Positions 1-8,238 of a stretch of 56,868 nt of DNA are shown piece after piece (the stretch's first letter is position 1; each line of letters starts with the position of its first letter). Below the pieces are notes generated by a model. It was not told where the DNA came from, did no database searches, and worked only from the letters and a program-made list of their open reading frames with translations. The stretch is from contig NZ_LGUR01000231.1 of assembly GCF_001270495.1 (NCBI RefSeq), positions 1 to 56,868 of the forward strand, given 5' to 3'. Both the position numbers and the translations under genes were made by a program. Source of the DNA: Streptomyces viridochromogenes (GTDB taxonomy: Bacteria > Actinomycetota > Actinomycetes > Streptomycetales > Streptomycetaceae).

Positions 1-51
1 GGCTGTGGGGGGCCGAGGGGTGGAGCTGAGGCGTTGAAGAGAGGCGGGCCG

Positions 52-1263
52 TCAGCGGCCGGTGTCGAAGACCTCGTCGCGTGTCGTCGCGAGCGCGCTC
101 TCCAACGCACCCCGCAGTACGGGGTGTTCACGGACGTCGCCGACGACGAGGCGGGGGCGGGCCGCGGCCAGTTCCTCCAGCTCGTCCTGGACGAGGGTGC
201 GCAGCACCTCGCCGCCGGCGGTGAGCGAGGCGCCGCTGAGGACGACCAGCTCGGGGTCGAGGACGGAGACCAGGGAGGCGAGACCGGTGGCCAGCCGGGT
301 CGCGTAGGTCTGCAGGAGCAGCCGGTGCATGACGGTGTCCTCGGTGGCGGCCCGTTGGATGAGGGTCGCGGCGGCCTCGGGGTACGGCGTCGACGGGACG
401 TGGGACATGCCGAGCTCGTGTGCGAGCCGGGGGATCGCCTGTGAACCGGCGAGTTCCTGGTAGCCGCCACTGTTGGCTTTGGTCACCTGCCGGACCAGGG
501 GGGTGCCGGGAACCGGCAGGAAACCTACCTCGCCCGCGCCGCCGGTCCAGCCGCGGTGCAGCCGGCCGCCGAGGACCAGGGCGGCACCCAGGCCGCCCTC
601 GTTCCACAGCAGTACGAAGTCCTCGTGACCGCGGGCCGCGCCGAGCCGCTGCTCGGCCACCGCCACGAGGTTGACGTCGTTCTCGTACTCGACCGGCATG
701 GGCAGGGCCGCGGCGAGTTCGTCGAGCAGCGCGGGGGTGTGCCAGCCGGGGAGGTGGGAGGCGTAGCGCAGCCGGCCCGTGTTGGGGTCGAAGGCGCCGG
801 GGGTGCCGATGACGAGCCGGCGGACGTCGTCGCGGGCGAGGCCCGCCGCCTTCACCGCGCCGTCCAGGGCGTCGGTGACCTGCCGGACCACGGGGTGGGC
901 CGGGCGTCTGCCGGGGGTGGGCAGTTCGTACGACCCGATCGTGCGGCCGGTGACATCGGCTACGGCGGCGAGGATGCGTTCGGGAGTGACATCGAGCCCC
1001 GCGGCGTACGCGGAGGTCGGATTGACCTCGTACAGCTGGGCGTTGGGGCCGGGGCGGCCCTCCGTGGTGCCGGTCGCCAGCACGAGGCCGGCGGCCTCCA
1101 GGCGGGCCAGCAGCTGGGAGGCGGTCGGCTTGGACAGGCCGGTGAGCTTGCCGATCCGCGTGCGGGACAGCGGCCCGTGCTCCAGGAGGAGGTCCAGGGC
1201 GGCACGGTCGTTCATGGCGCGCAGGACGCGTGGGGTGCCCGGCGTACCGGCGGTTCCTGCCAT
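52..1263 (-). CDS. ROK-family transcriptional regulator
   Basis: A 403-aa protein with an N-terminal winged helix-turn-helix (about residues 15-75, containing GPLSRTRIGKLTGLSKPTAS) followed by a ROK sugar-kinase-like domain with GLDVTPERILAAVADVTG and GGAGEVGF. ROK regulators usually sense a sugar or sugar phosphate and repress transport or catabolic genes. After EVGF I do not see the cysteine cluster (CxCGxxGC) that binds zinc in many ROK proteins, so this one is probably a zinc-free DNA-binding version. It reads away from the MFS gene behind it and has a palindrome about 75 bp upstream (1337-1349) that looks like its own operator. Its targets probably lie beyond the left end of the window; that is inference. 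Confidence 0.9.
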   Translation of the reverse strand: MAGTAGTPGTPRVLRAMNDRAALDLLLEHGPLSRTRIGKLTGLSKPTASQLLARLEAAGLVLATGTTEGRPGPNAQLYEVNPTSAYAAGLDVTPERILAAVADVTGRTIGSYELPTPGRRPAHPVVRQVTDALDGAVKAAGLARDDVRRLVIGTPGAFDPNTGRLRYASHLPGWHTPALLDELAAALPMPVEYENDVNLVAVAEQRLGAARGHEDFVLLWNEGGLGAALVLGGRLHRGWTGGAGEVGFLPVPGTPLVRQVTKANSGGYQELAGSQAIPRLAHELGMSHVPSTPYPEAAATLIQRAATEDTVMHRLLLQTYATRLATGLASLVSVLDPELVVLSGASLTAGGEVLRTLVQDELEELAAARPRLVVGDVREHPVLRGALESALATTRDEVFDTGR

Positions 1264-1336
1264 GGGATCGACACCTGCCTCTCGGCTGACCAGCTTCTCA
1301 GCGATCTACGACGGAAGTCCATCCAGGATCACTGTT

Positions 1337-1349
1337 AGGAAAGTTTCCT
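1337..1349. promoter_or_regulatory. Probable ROK autoregulatory operator
   Basis: Perfect inverted repeat AGGAAA-G-TTTCCT in the gap between the ROK start (1263) and the end of the MFS gene (1423). It is unusually AT-rich for its surroundings and sits where a promoter for the ROK gene is expected. Actinobacterial ROK regulators commonly bind GGAAA/TTTCC palindromes; that this ROK protein is the ligand is inference. Confidence 0.55.
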
Positions 1350-1422
1350 GTCTGGTTGTCGAGGAACGTAGACCCGAACGGAAGGTGGCGTCAAGAGAGG
1401 TCTATACCAGGCGACCCAGTCG

Positions 1423-2733
1423 TTACGTGGCGCCGCTGTGCTGGGCCACCTGCTCGTGCCGGGGGAGCAGGAGCGGTGTCGCCAGCAGCAGGACTCCGGC
1501 GAGGGCGATCGCCGTGCGCGGACCGGTCTGCGACGCCAGCAGGCCCCACAGTGCCGTCATGGTCGCGGTCGTCGTCCTGCTGGTGATCGACCACGCCGAC
1601 AGGGTGCGGGTCGTCCGGTCCGGCGGGGTCCGGTCGAGGCGGGTGGTGGCGAGCACCGGAGTGAAGACGCCCATGCAGGTGATCAGGCCGAACTCGACGG
1701 CCATGACGAGGAGCAGCCCGGGGGTGCCGGGGCCGACGAAGGCCAGGCCGACCGGCCAGCAGGCACGCAGGGTGCCCACGGTGAGGAGGACACGGTGTCG
1801 GCCGTGCCGGGCGACCAGCCGCCGGGACAGGCGCGAGCCCAGCAGGCCGCCCAGGCAGGGCACGGCGAAGGCGAGGCCGTACTGCCAGGGGGCGAAGCCG
1901 AGTTGGCCGAGCATGAGGACGGCGAGCAACGGGGCCGGCGCCATGATCAGGGCGTTGACCAGGAGGGTGTTGAGGAACAGGGGGCGCAGGGTGGGGTGGG
2001 TGAGGATGTGCTGCCAGCCTGCCGGGAGGTCACTCATGCGTAGACCGGCGGGGGCGGCGGGGGAGGGGTACTGCCTGTCGGTCGCCTGCCTGTCGGTCGC
2101 CTGCCTTTCGGCCGGGTGCCTTTCGGCCTGTCGGCTGCCGGTCTGTTGCCTTTCCTTACCGCTGATCGCGCGGATCCCCAGCGCCGACAGCAGATAGCTG
2201 GCCGCGTCCGCCAGTACGGTCGTCATCGGGCCGAACACGCCGATCGCCACCCCGCCGAGCGGTGGGCCGAGCGCGGTGGCCGTCCATGTCGTGGCCTCGA
2301 AGCGGCCGTTCGCGACGAGCAGGTCCTCCGGCGGCACGAGCGATTTCAGATACGCCCCGCTCGCCGCGCCGAACGTGATGTCCGCCGCGGCGACCACCAC
2401 CGACACCACCAGCAGTTGGCCGAGGCCGAGCTCGTCCAGCGCGAACGCGGCGGGGACGCTCAGCAGCGCCGCGCACCGGACCAGGTCCGCCGCGATCATC
2501 ACGGGCCGCTTCCGGCGGAACTCCACCCACGCCCCGAGCGGCACCGCCACCACCGCTCCGACCGCGAGCCCCGAGGCCGCCAGCAGCGCCACCTCGGTCG
2601 CCCCGGCGTGCAGGACGACGACCGCGATCAGCGGGAAGGCGTCGAAGGCCAGCCGCGTGCCGAACGTACTGACCGCGTACGCCGCCCACAGCCACCCGAA
2701 CCGCCGCCCCAACGACCGCCCGCCGCCCGCCAC
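1423..2733 (-). CDS. MFS transporter, probable efflux type
   Basis: About 436 aa with around 12 hydrophobic segments. It resembles MFS drug or macrolide exporters: the first helix reads WLWAAYAVSTFGTRLAFDA, and the loop after helix 2 has VEFRRKRPVMIAADL. I place the start at the GTG at 2733 (VAGGGRSLGRR), because upstream residues are low-complexity and have no membrane or MFS character; an upstream ATG at 2841 is possible. The central cytoplasmic loop between the two six-helix halves contains a run of five-residue repeats rich in Q, R and D (ATDRQ twice) encoded by 15-bp DNA repeats at 2071-2145. Substrate unknown. Confidence 0.8.
   Translation of the reverse strand: MAGGGRSLGRRFGWLWAAYAVSTFGTRLAFDAFPLIAVVVLHAGATEVALLAASGLAVGAVVAVPLGAWVEFRRKRPVMIAADLVRCAALLSVPAAFALDELGLGQLLVVSVVVAAADITFGAASGAYLKSLVPPEDLLVANGRFEATTWTATALGPPLGGVAIGVFGPMTTVLADAASYLLSALGIRAISGKERQQTGSRQAERHPAERQATDRQATDRQYPSPAAPAGLRMSDLPAGWQHILTHPTLRPLFLNTLLVNALIMAPAPLLAVLMLGQLGFAPWQYGLAFAVPCLGGLLGSRLSRRLVARHGRHRVLLTVGTLRACWPVGLAFVGPGTPGLLLVMAVEFGLITCMGVFTPVLATTRLDRTPPDRTTRTLSAWSITSRTTTATMTALWGLLASQTGPRTAIALAGVLLLATPLLLPRHEQVAQHSGAT
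2071..2145. repeat. 15-bp tandem repeats inside the MFS gene
   Basis: Five head-to-tail 15-bp units. The first two (2071-2085 and 2086-2100, CTGCCTGTCGGTCGC) are identical, and the next three are progressively diverged (TGCCTTTCGGCC core). Each unit encodes five residues, so copy-number change keeps the frame. It lies in the hydrophilic loop between the transporter halves. Confidence 0.85.
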
Positions 2734-2941
2734 CTGTCCACCGCCCTGCCCGTCCCGCCCCGCACAACCGCGCGTTGACCCGGGACATCCAAGCCAGCGG
2801 GACACGCCCAGGGCAAACAACCGAGGGGCAGAGCCGCACAACCGTTGGTTGTGTCTGCCCGTCGTGCCCGTCGCACCCGTCGCTGTCCTTCGTCCGGAGC
2901 TCGACCAGCGGGAGCGCGATCACGCGATCGTCGAGGGGCCG

Positions 2942-4036
2942 CTACTTCGTCACGCTCGGCGGTGCCAGCGGCGTCGCGGCCTGGGCCTGGGGTGAGGAGG
3001 TGTTGGCGTAGGCCGAGGGGGCGGCCATGCCCGCCGTCGGGTCCGCCGTGGGCTCGCCGTCCACCAGGACGGGAGCGCGGCCGACGATCGGGATGTCGGC
3101 CGCGTCGAAGGCGCGCTTGACGCGCCAGCGCAGTTCGCGTTCGACGGTCAGGGACTTGCCGGGCATGGTCTTCGCGGAGACGCGGACGACCATCGAGTCC
3201 AGCAGCACGCTGTCCAGGCCGAGGACCTCGATCGGGCCCCAGAGGAGCTCGTTCCAGGGCTCCTCCTTGCTCATCTTCTCGGCGACCGCGTCGATGGTGC
3301 CCTTGACCTTGTCCAGGTCCTCGGAGGAGCGGACGGTGACGTCGACGCCGGCCGTCGACCAGCCCTGGGAGAGGTTGCCGATGCGCTTGACCTCGCCGTT
3401 GCGGACGTACCAGATCTCGCCGTTGTCGCCGCGCAGCTTGGTCACGCGCAGGCCCACCTCGATGACCTCACCGGAGGCGACGCCGGCGTCGATCGAGTCG
3501 CCGACGCCGTACTGGTCCTCCAGGATCATGAAGACACCGGAGAGGAAGTCGGTGACGAGGTTGCGGGCACCGAAGCCGATCGCGACGCCCGCGACACCGG
3601 CGGAGGCGAGCAGTGGGGCCAGGTTGATGTCGAAGGCGGACAGGGCCATCAGCGCGGCCGTGCCCATGATCAGGAAGCTGGCCACCGAGCGCAGGACCGA
3701 GCCGATCGCCTGGGAGCGCTGACGGCGGCGCTCGACGTTGACCAGGAGGCCGCCGATCGCCGTGCCGTCGACCGCCTGCACGGTGCGGTTCATCCGGTCT
3801 ATGAGCTTGGTGATCGCCCGTCGGATCGCCACTCTCAGCACCGCCGCGATCACCAGGATCAGCAGGACCTTGAGACCTATCGCGAGCCAGGTCGACCAGT
3901 TCTGCTCGACCCAGCTCGCGGCCTGGGTCGCGCTCTCGTGGGCGTCCTGGATCGAGGGAACCGCGGGGGTCGTCGACTCCGAGGGGGTGGGTGACGGGGT
4001 CGAAGCGGCGGCGAGTAGGCCGGCGGGCAAGGACAC
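2942..4036 (-). CDS. MscS-family mechanosensitive ion channel
   Basis: 364 aa. A short extracytoplasmic N-terminus rich in Ser, Thr and Pro is followed by membrane helices near residues 55-80 and 120-165. The pore-lining stretch ASAGVAGVAIGFGARNLVTDF is the MscS TM3 signature, and FMILEDQYGVGD is the classical start of the beta domain. It should open under membrane tension and release small solutes during osmotic downshock. I chose the GTG at 4036 because GGAGGT lies 7 bases before it; an ATG further up (4075) lacks a ribosome site. The C-terminus is a Pro/Ala/Gln-rich tail of about 40 residues, probably disordered. Confidence 0.9.
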   Translation of the reverse strand: MSLPAGLLAAASTPSPTPSESTTPAVPSIQDAHESATQAASWVEQNWSTWLAIGLKVLLILVIAAVLRVAIRRAITKLIDRMNRTVQAVDGTAIGGLLVNVERRRQRSQAIGSVLRSVASFLIMGTAALMALSAFDINLAPLLASAGVAGVAIGFGARNLVTDFLSGVFMILEDQYGVGDSIDAGVASGEVIEVGLRVTKLRGDNGEIWYVRNGEVKRIGNLSQGWSTAGVDVTVRSSEDLDKVKGTIDAVAEKMSKEEPWNELLWGPIEVLGLDSVLLDSMVVRVSAKTMPGKSLTVERELRWRVKRAFDAADIPIVGRAPVLVDGEPTADPTAGMAAPSAYANTSSPQAQAATPLAPPSVTK

Positions 4037-4353
4037 GGAAGGTACCTCCAGGTGCAGCGTCCGCCCCATCGGCATGCGGTCAAGGTCACGAAAAGGTCAC
4101 CGGCAGGGCAGGCCCACCACACTATCGGGGCATCGTGTGTGGATCGGCGCCATGTTCGAGGGAGAAATGGTGCCCACCTGGGGATGAACTGGTGGGATGA
4201 ACAGTTCGTCGTCCTGGGGATGAATCAGATGTGGTCGAAAACACTCCCAGCCCGTTACCGGCACATGGTGGCGCTTTCACCAGGCAAGAGGGGAGACTGA
4301 CTACAGATCGTCCCGGCGCGAGCCACGCGCCGCCGACGCCCAAGGAGGCATCC
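4037..4353. other. Divergent promoter region, mscS/HNH
   Basis: A 317-bp gap between divergent genes. It holds a repeated phrase, CTGGGGATGAA, near 4179 and 4216, and is less GC-rich than its neighbours. No open frame with a ribosome site is convincing. It most likely carries the two promoters and a long leader for the HNH gene. Confidence 0.5.
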
Positions 4354-4890
4354 GTGCCGCATGTCCTGGTCCTCAACGCGTCGTACGAGCCACTCGGCGT
4401 CGTACCGCTCCGCCGCGCGCTCGTCCTCGTCCTCGAGAACAAGGCCGTATGCCTCGAGGAGTCCGGCGCCTTCATGCACAGCGCGACCGTCACAGTCCCC
4501 GCACCCAGCGTGGTCCGGCTCAAGCGATTCGTCCGGGTTCCCTATCGGGGGCCCGTTCCTCTTACCCGCAGGGCGCTCTTCGCGCGTGACGGGGGCCGGT
4601 GCATGTACTGCGGTGGCGTCGCAACCAGCGTCGACCACGTCATCCCGCGCAGCCGCGGGGGCAAGCACGTCTGGGACAACGTGGTGGCCTCGTGTCGCCG
4701 CTGCAACCACGTGAAGGCCGACCGACACCTGTTCGAAATCGGCTGGCGGCTGCGCCACAAACCCGCTCCACCCACCGGTCTCGCCTGGCGCATCATCGGC
4801 ACCGGGCATAGGGACCCGCGCTGGCTGCCGTATTTGCAGCCATTCGGCGCGGAGGACGCCATGGCCCGGATCGACGGCATTTCCGCCTGA
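4354..4890 (+). CDS. HNH endonuclease-domain protein
   Basis: 178 aa starting at a GTG 8 bases after AAGGAGG. The N-terminal 80 residues (VPHVLVLNASYEPLGVVPLR) are conserved in actinobacterial HNH proteins. The HNH core follows: CMYCGG, then DHVIPRSRGG, then a CRRCNHVKADR zinc-knuckle half. The Cys pairs bind structural zinc and the DHV/N/H residues form the metal-dependent nuclease site. No mobile element or restriction partner lies next to it and it is present as a single gene, so a housekeeping DNA-processing role is more likely than defence. Specific substrate unknown. Confidence 0.85.
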   Translation: MPHVLVLNASYEPLGVVPLRRALVLVLENKAVCLEESGAFMHSATVTVPAPSVVRLKRFVRVPYRGPVPLTRRALFARDGGRCMYCGGVATSVDHVIPRSRGGKHVWDNVVASCRRCNHVKADRHLFEIGWRLRHKPAPPTGLAWRIIGTGHRDPRWLPYLQPFGAEDAMARIDGISA

Positions 4891-4930
4891 CGACCCGGGC
4901 CTTCGCATACCTGCTGTGCGGCGCCTGCAA

Positions 4931-4973
4931 CCGTCCGGCCCCGAGGGTCCCCCGTGCCCCCGGGGCCGGACGG
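4931..4973. terminator. Hairpin terminator after the HNH gene
   Basis: Arms CCGTCCGGCCCCG (4931-4943) and its complement (4961-4973) form a 13-bp GC stem in the convergent gap between the HNH gene and the FtsX permease. No T-run follows, which is usual in Streptomyces. Confidence 0.7.
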
Positions 4974-5041
4974 CTGCGTGGCCGTGCGGCCGTTCTCCTC
5001 CGGGCCGCGGCCCGGTTCTCGCGCGGGCCGCGGTACCGCTG

Positions 5042-6400
5042 TCACACGTACCGCAGCTCCGCCGGGCGCACCGAGCGGTGCAGCAGGGGCAGTGAGGTGG
5101 CCGCCGCAAGCAGGCAGCAGGCGTACACCGCGAGGGGAACCAGCAGGGAGACGTACGGCACGTCCGGCACCACGTACTCCGTGGTGATCGACGCGTACCC
5201 AGCCCCGATCGCCATGCCGCCGGCGCCCGCCGCCACGACCGCCGGGATCAGCGGGAGCGCGGTCTCCAGGAACAGCGCCCGGGCCAGCACCCCGCGCGGC
5301 ACCCCGGCCGCGTTCTGCACCGCCAGGCCCCGGCGCCGGGTAGCCAGGGACTCGGCGGTACCGACGGCGAGAGCCGACAGGACGATCCCGAGGGCGACGA
5401 GGATCGCGGCCGCCGTCAGATCGAGGCCCGCCGTGTAGAACTCCATGCGCATGCCCAGTTGGCCTTCGCGCCGCATGCCGTGCAGATCGGCGAGCAGCAC
5501 CTGCCGCACTCCCACGAAGCCGGTGCCGACCACGGTCACCAGCAGCACGGCCCCGTGGGTGCGGGCCGCCGCCCACGGGTCGTCACGCAGCCGTTCCGCA
5601 GCGATCAGCAGGGCCGGGCGCTGGGCCCGGACCGCGAGGGTGCGGCCCAGCAGGCCGGAGGACCAGCCCGTCAGCCACACCGCCGCGGCACCGACGAGCA
5701 GGGTCATGGCCAGGATGATCACCGGGAGGGGGGAGAACACGTGGGGCCTGTCGAACACGGGGGTCAGCAAGGTCAGTACCGCCAACACCGCGAGCAGCCC
5801 GGCCCCCGCCAGGAACACCCGCCCCGGACGCTGGGCGGTCCGCACCCGGCGCACCCAGCCGAGCGGTGACGCCACCACCCGGCGCAACGCCAGCGCGGCC
5901 GCCGCCGCGCCCAGCGCCGGTACCGCCAGGGCGACCAGGGTCATCCCCGCCCAGGCGAGAGCGGTCGGACTGGTCCACAAGGACAGCAGTACCGGAACCG
6001 CGACCGCGGTGGCGAGCGCCGAGCCCAGCAGACAGGCGATCCCCGTCTCCAGCGCGGCGATCCGGCGCACCTGCCAGGGAGCGGCCCCGGCCAGCCGCAG
6101 CCCGGCGAGCCGCCGGTCGCGGTGGACGGCGCCGATCCGCGCGGTCTGGCCGAGGAAGCCGAGCACCGGGATGAGAAGGAGTGCCAGGCTGAAGATCACC
6201 CCGGAGCGCTGTCCCGGGGCGTGCAGCAGGCCGTGCGCGAGCGGCACGCTGTTGTAGCCGTCGAGCGAGGCCAGCGCGACGCCCGCCTGCGCGAACCCGG
6301 TCGCCAGCGCCGCCCCGACCGCGGTGAGTCCGACCCGCCACCACTCGCGCCGGTCGGATCCCCGGGTGAGCTGCCAGGCCAGCCGAAGGTCGGTGCTCAT
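5042..6400 (-). CDS. FtsX-like ABC transporter permease
   Basis: 452 aa with two FtsX cores: an N-terminal set of helices (about residues 20-180) and a C-terminal set (about 315-450), each with the amphipathic stretch typical of MacB/LolC-type permeases (RDRRLAGLRLAGAAPWQV and RRRGLAVQNAAGVPRGVL). It should pair with the ATPase at 6525-7223, probably for export or mechanotransmission of a peptide, lipid or drug. The ATG at 6400 is preceded by GGAGGTGACCTC and overlaps the stop of the 43-codon ORF by four bases (ATGA). It is the last gene of the padR operon. Confidence 0.88.
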   Translation of the reverse strand: MSTDLRLAWQLTRGSDRREWWRVGLTAVGAALATGFAQAGVALASLDGYNSVPLAHGLLHAPGQRSGVIFSLALLLIPVLGFLGQTARIGAVHRDRRLAGLRLAGAAPWQVRRIAALETGIACLLGSALATAVAVPVLLSLWTSPTALAWAGMTLVALAVPALGAAAAALALRRVVASPLGWVRRVRTAQRPGRVFLAGAGLLAVLAVLTLLTPVFDRPHVFSPLPVIILAMTLLVGAAAVWLTGWSSGLLGRTLAVRAQRPALLIAAERLRDDPWAAARTHGAVLLVTVVGTGFVGVRQVLLADLHGMRREGQLGMRMEFYTAGLDLTAAAILVALGIVLSALAVGTAESLATRRRGLAVQNAAGVPRGVLARALFLETALPLIPAVVAAGAGGMAIGAGYASITTEYVVPDVPYVSLLVPLAVYACCLLAAATSLPLLHRSVRPAELRYV

Positions 6401-6528
6401 GAGGTCACCTCCGGGCCGGTCACGGTCGCGCCGCGACGTCGGAATCCGTCGCCGAGTCCGGCGGGTCTCACTACCGCCGCCTCCGGTCGGGCGGCGATCC
6501 TCCCGCCGCCGCAGAGCTCGTTCCTCAT
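6397..6528 (-). CDS. 43-aa ORF overlapping ATPase and permease genes
   Basis: A 43-codon frame starting MRNELCGGGRIAARP and ending GPEVTS. Its ATG overlaps the ATPase stop by four bases (ATGA), and its stop overlaps the permease ATG in the same way. GGAGGT lies 6-7 bases before its start, inside the end of the ATPase gene. The product is basic, Gly/Arg-rich, has one Cys and no membrane segment. I recognise no family. It may be a small subunit of the transporter, or only a translation bridge that carries ribosomes from ATPase to permease. The double overlap and good ribosome site argue that it is translated. Confidence 0.5.
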   Translation of the reverse strand: MRNELCGGGRIAARPEAAVVRPAGLGDGFRRRGATVTGPEVTS

Positions 6529-7223
6529 GCCGCCACCTCCAACGGCGCCACGGTCCCGTCGGCCAGCCGCACCTCGCGGTCCGCGTACGCCGCCACCTGG
6601 GCGTCGTGCGTGATCAGCAGCACCGCCGTACCCGACTCGCGGGCCGTGTGTGTCAGGGCCGTCATCACCTGCTCGCTCGCCAGTGAGTCCAGCGCCCCGG
6701 TCGGCTCGTCCGCGAAGACGATCTTCGGGCCGGTGACCAGCGCACGGGCCAGGGCCACCCGCTGCGTCTGGCCGCCGCTCATCTCGCCCGGCCGCAGCTC
6801 CTCCTGCCCGCGCACCCCGAACCGCTCCAGCCACTCACCGGCCCTCGCCTGCGCCTCCTGCCGTCGGGCACCGGCGAGCAGCAGCGGCAGGGCGACGTTG
6901 TCCAGGGCCGTCAGCTCGGGGATCAGCTGCCCGAACTGGAAGACCACGCCGAACTCCGTACGCCGCAGCTCGCTCAGCCGTTTCTCCGGCAACTGGTCCA
7001 GCCGCTCCCCGTCGTACGTCACCGCACCGGTGTCCGGGCGGACGATGCCGGCCAGACAGTGCAGCAGCGTGGATTTCCCGCCGCCGCTGGCGCCGGTGAC
7101 CGCGAGGATCTCGCCCGCCCGCAGCTCGATGGAGGCGCCGCGCAGGGCCTGTGTCCTGCCGTGCGCCTTGACGAGGTCACGGGCCGCCAGCAGCGGCACC
7201 GCGCTTCCCGTTGTATTGCTCAT
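6525..7223 (-). CDS. ABC transporter ATP-binding protein (MacB/LolD type)
   Basis: 232 aa. Walker A GASGGGKST, Q-loop VVFQFGQLIPELT, signature MSGGQTQRVALARAL, Walker B KIVFADEPTGALD and switch His in LLITHDAQVAAYAD are all intact. The EPTGALD form marks the LolD/MacB group that works with FtsX-type permeases, matching the downstream permease. The ATG at 7223 overlaps the padR stop (ATGA), so the two are translationally coupled. Longer N-terminal frames exist but encode low-complexity sequence in padR's shadow. Confidence 0.93.
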   Translation of the reverse strand: MSNTTGSAVPLLAARDLVKAHGRTQALRGASIELRAGEILAVTGASGGGKSTLLHCLAGIVRPDTGAVTYDGERLDQLPEKRLSELRRTEFGVVFQFGQLIPELTALDNVALPLLLAGARRQEAQARAGEWLERFGVRGQEELRPGEMSGGQTQRVALARALVTGPKIVFADEPTGALDSLASEQVMTALTHTARESGTAVLLITHDAQVAAYADREVRLADGTVAPLEVAA

Positions 7224-7753
7224 CCTGCGTCGACCTCCGCGGTCAGGGTGGTGAGCCGGGCCGCCGTGGTCGTCATCCAACGGAGGTCGGCGTCGAGGTG
7301 GTTGAGGGCGTAGTCCGCCGAGAGGACGGTCGCGAGATCGCTGCCCTGCGCGGTCTTGACCGCCGTGAGCTCGCGCATCCGCGTCATATGGGCGGCGCGC
7401 TGGGCGCGCAGATAGGCGTCGGGGTCGCCGCCGGACAGGATCGAGACGACGACCTTGGCGAAGATCTCGTTCGTCACGAACGGCGCGGGTGGCGCGATCT
7501 TCCCGGCCCACTCGGTCAGTTCACGCGCTCCGTCCTCCGTGGAGCGGTACACGGTCCGCTCCGGGCCGCCGTCCGAGTCGATGCCGTCGACCTCGGCGAG
7601 TCCGTCGCGGACCAGCCGCTGCAAGGTCGTGTAGACCTGCCCGTAGGCCAGCGGGCGGGCCTGCGGGAAGCGTTCGTCGTGCCGTCGCTTGAGGTCGTAG
7701 CCATGGCTCGGCCCCGTGGCGAGCAGCCCCAACAGGATGTGGCGGGTGCTCAT
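7220..7753 (-). CDS. PadR-family transcriptional regulator
   Basis: 177 aa beginning MSTRHILLGLLATGPSHGYD, the standard PadR winged-helix start, with the wing at VYRSTEDGARELTEW and a C-terminal helical dimer arm. It probably represses its own operon (padR, ATPase, small ORF, permease) and is released by the compound the transporter handles. A second ATG three codons upstream (7762) is also possible. A palindrome and direct repeat right before the start (7764-7787) is the likely operator, overlapping the promoter. Confidence 0.92.
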   Translation of the reverse strand: MSTRHILLGLLATGPSHGYDLKRRHDERFPQARPLAYGQVYTTLQRLVRDGLAEVDGIDSDGGPERTVYRSTEDGARELTEWAGKIAPPAPFVTNEIFAKVVVSILSGGDPDAYLRAQRAAHMTRMRELTAVKTAQGSDLATVLSADYALNHLDADLRWMTTTAARLTTLTAEVDAG

Positions 7754-7763
7754 GCGGATCATT

Positions 7764-7787
7764 ATGTACTGAGTACATGTACTGAGT
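7764..7787. promoter_or_regulatory. PadR operator overlapping the operon promoter
   Basis: ATGTACT-G-AGTACAT (7764-7778) is a perfect palindrome. The phrase ATGTACTGAGT occurs twice in tandem (7764-7774 and 7777-7787). PadR proteins bind ATGT...ACAT palindromes, and this one ends 11 bp from the padR ATG. Confidence 0.75.
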
Positions 7788-7947
7788 GAATAGTGATCAG
7801 GAAAATGGTCCGGGAGGGGCTGCCTTCGCAACAGGATGTGCGGAACAGAATGTGAGGAGAGGCACGTTGTTTCTCTTTGCACGTCTGCCGTCGCGTCCGC
7901 TGGGTAGGGCTGCGGTAACCCACGTCGTACTCGACAAGGAGGTCCCC

Positions 7948-8238
7948 GTGGCCACAGCATCGGCCCTGTCCAAACCTGAGGCGCCCATCGAGCCCGAGAT
8001 GTACGAAGGCGTCTTCACCGAACCCGGGATGCACGCCTGCGTCTTCAGCGCCGAGGGCGCCTGCTTCGAAACCCCCCTCACCAGCGAACCACCCCTCCCC
8101 GACGCCGAGCCCCTCACCAGCGAGCCGCCGCTCGCCGACGCCGCGCCGCTGACGAGCGAGGCCGCGACCTGGGACATGGGCATGGACCTGGGTATGGACA
8201 CCGGTATGGACTTGGACATGTACTCCACGAGGCCGTAG
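7948..8238 (+). CDS. Acidic repeat protein of unknown function before malQ
   Basis: 96 aa from a GTG preceded by AAGGAGG at 7 bases. Its stop codon is followed directly by the malQ ATG, so the two are almost certainly co-translated. The N-terminus is Ala/Pro/Glu-rich. The middle has two cysteines (HACVFSAEGACFETP), then two and a half 12-residue repeats (PLTSEPPLPDAE, PLTSEPPLADAA, PLTSEA). The tail alternates Met, Asp and Gly (MGMDLGMDTGMDLDM). It is very acidic and shows no signal peptide or membrane helix. I recognise no domain. A small partner or regulator of MalQ, or a secreted-peptide precursor without visible modification enzymes, are both possible; neither is shown. Confidence 0.7.
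   Translation: MATASALSKPEAPIEPEMYEGVFTEPGMHACVFSAEGACFETPLTSEPPLPDAEPLTSEPPLADAAPLTSEAATWDMGMDLGMDTGMDLDMYSTRP

Noticed and set aside
4037..4075. Upstream ATG start for the MscS channel
   Set aside because: No ribosome site before it, whereas the internal GTG at 4036 has GGAGGT at ideal spacing.
4354..4890. HNH gene as part of a mobile element or restriction system
   Set aside because: No methylase, integrase, intein or intron features nearby; the gene has its own ribosome site and terminator in ordinary sequence.
7948..8238. RiPP precursor interpretation of the two-Cys repeat peptide
   Set aside because: No modification enzyme, leader-recognition protein or protease gene is near; kept as an unknown protein instead.
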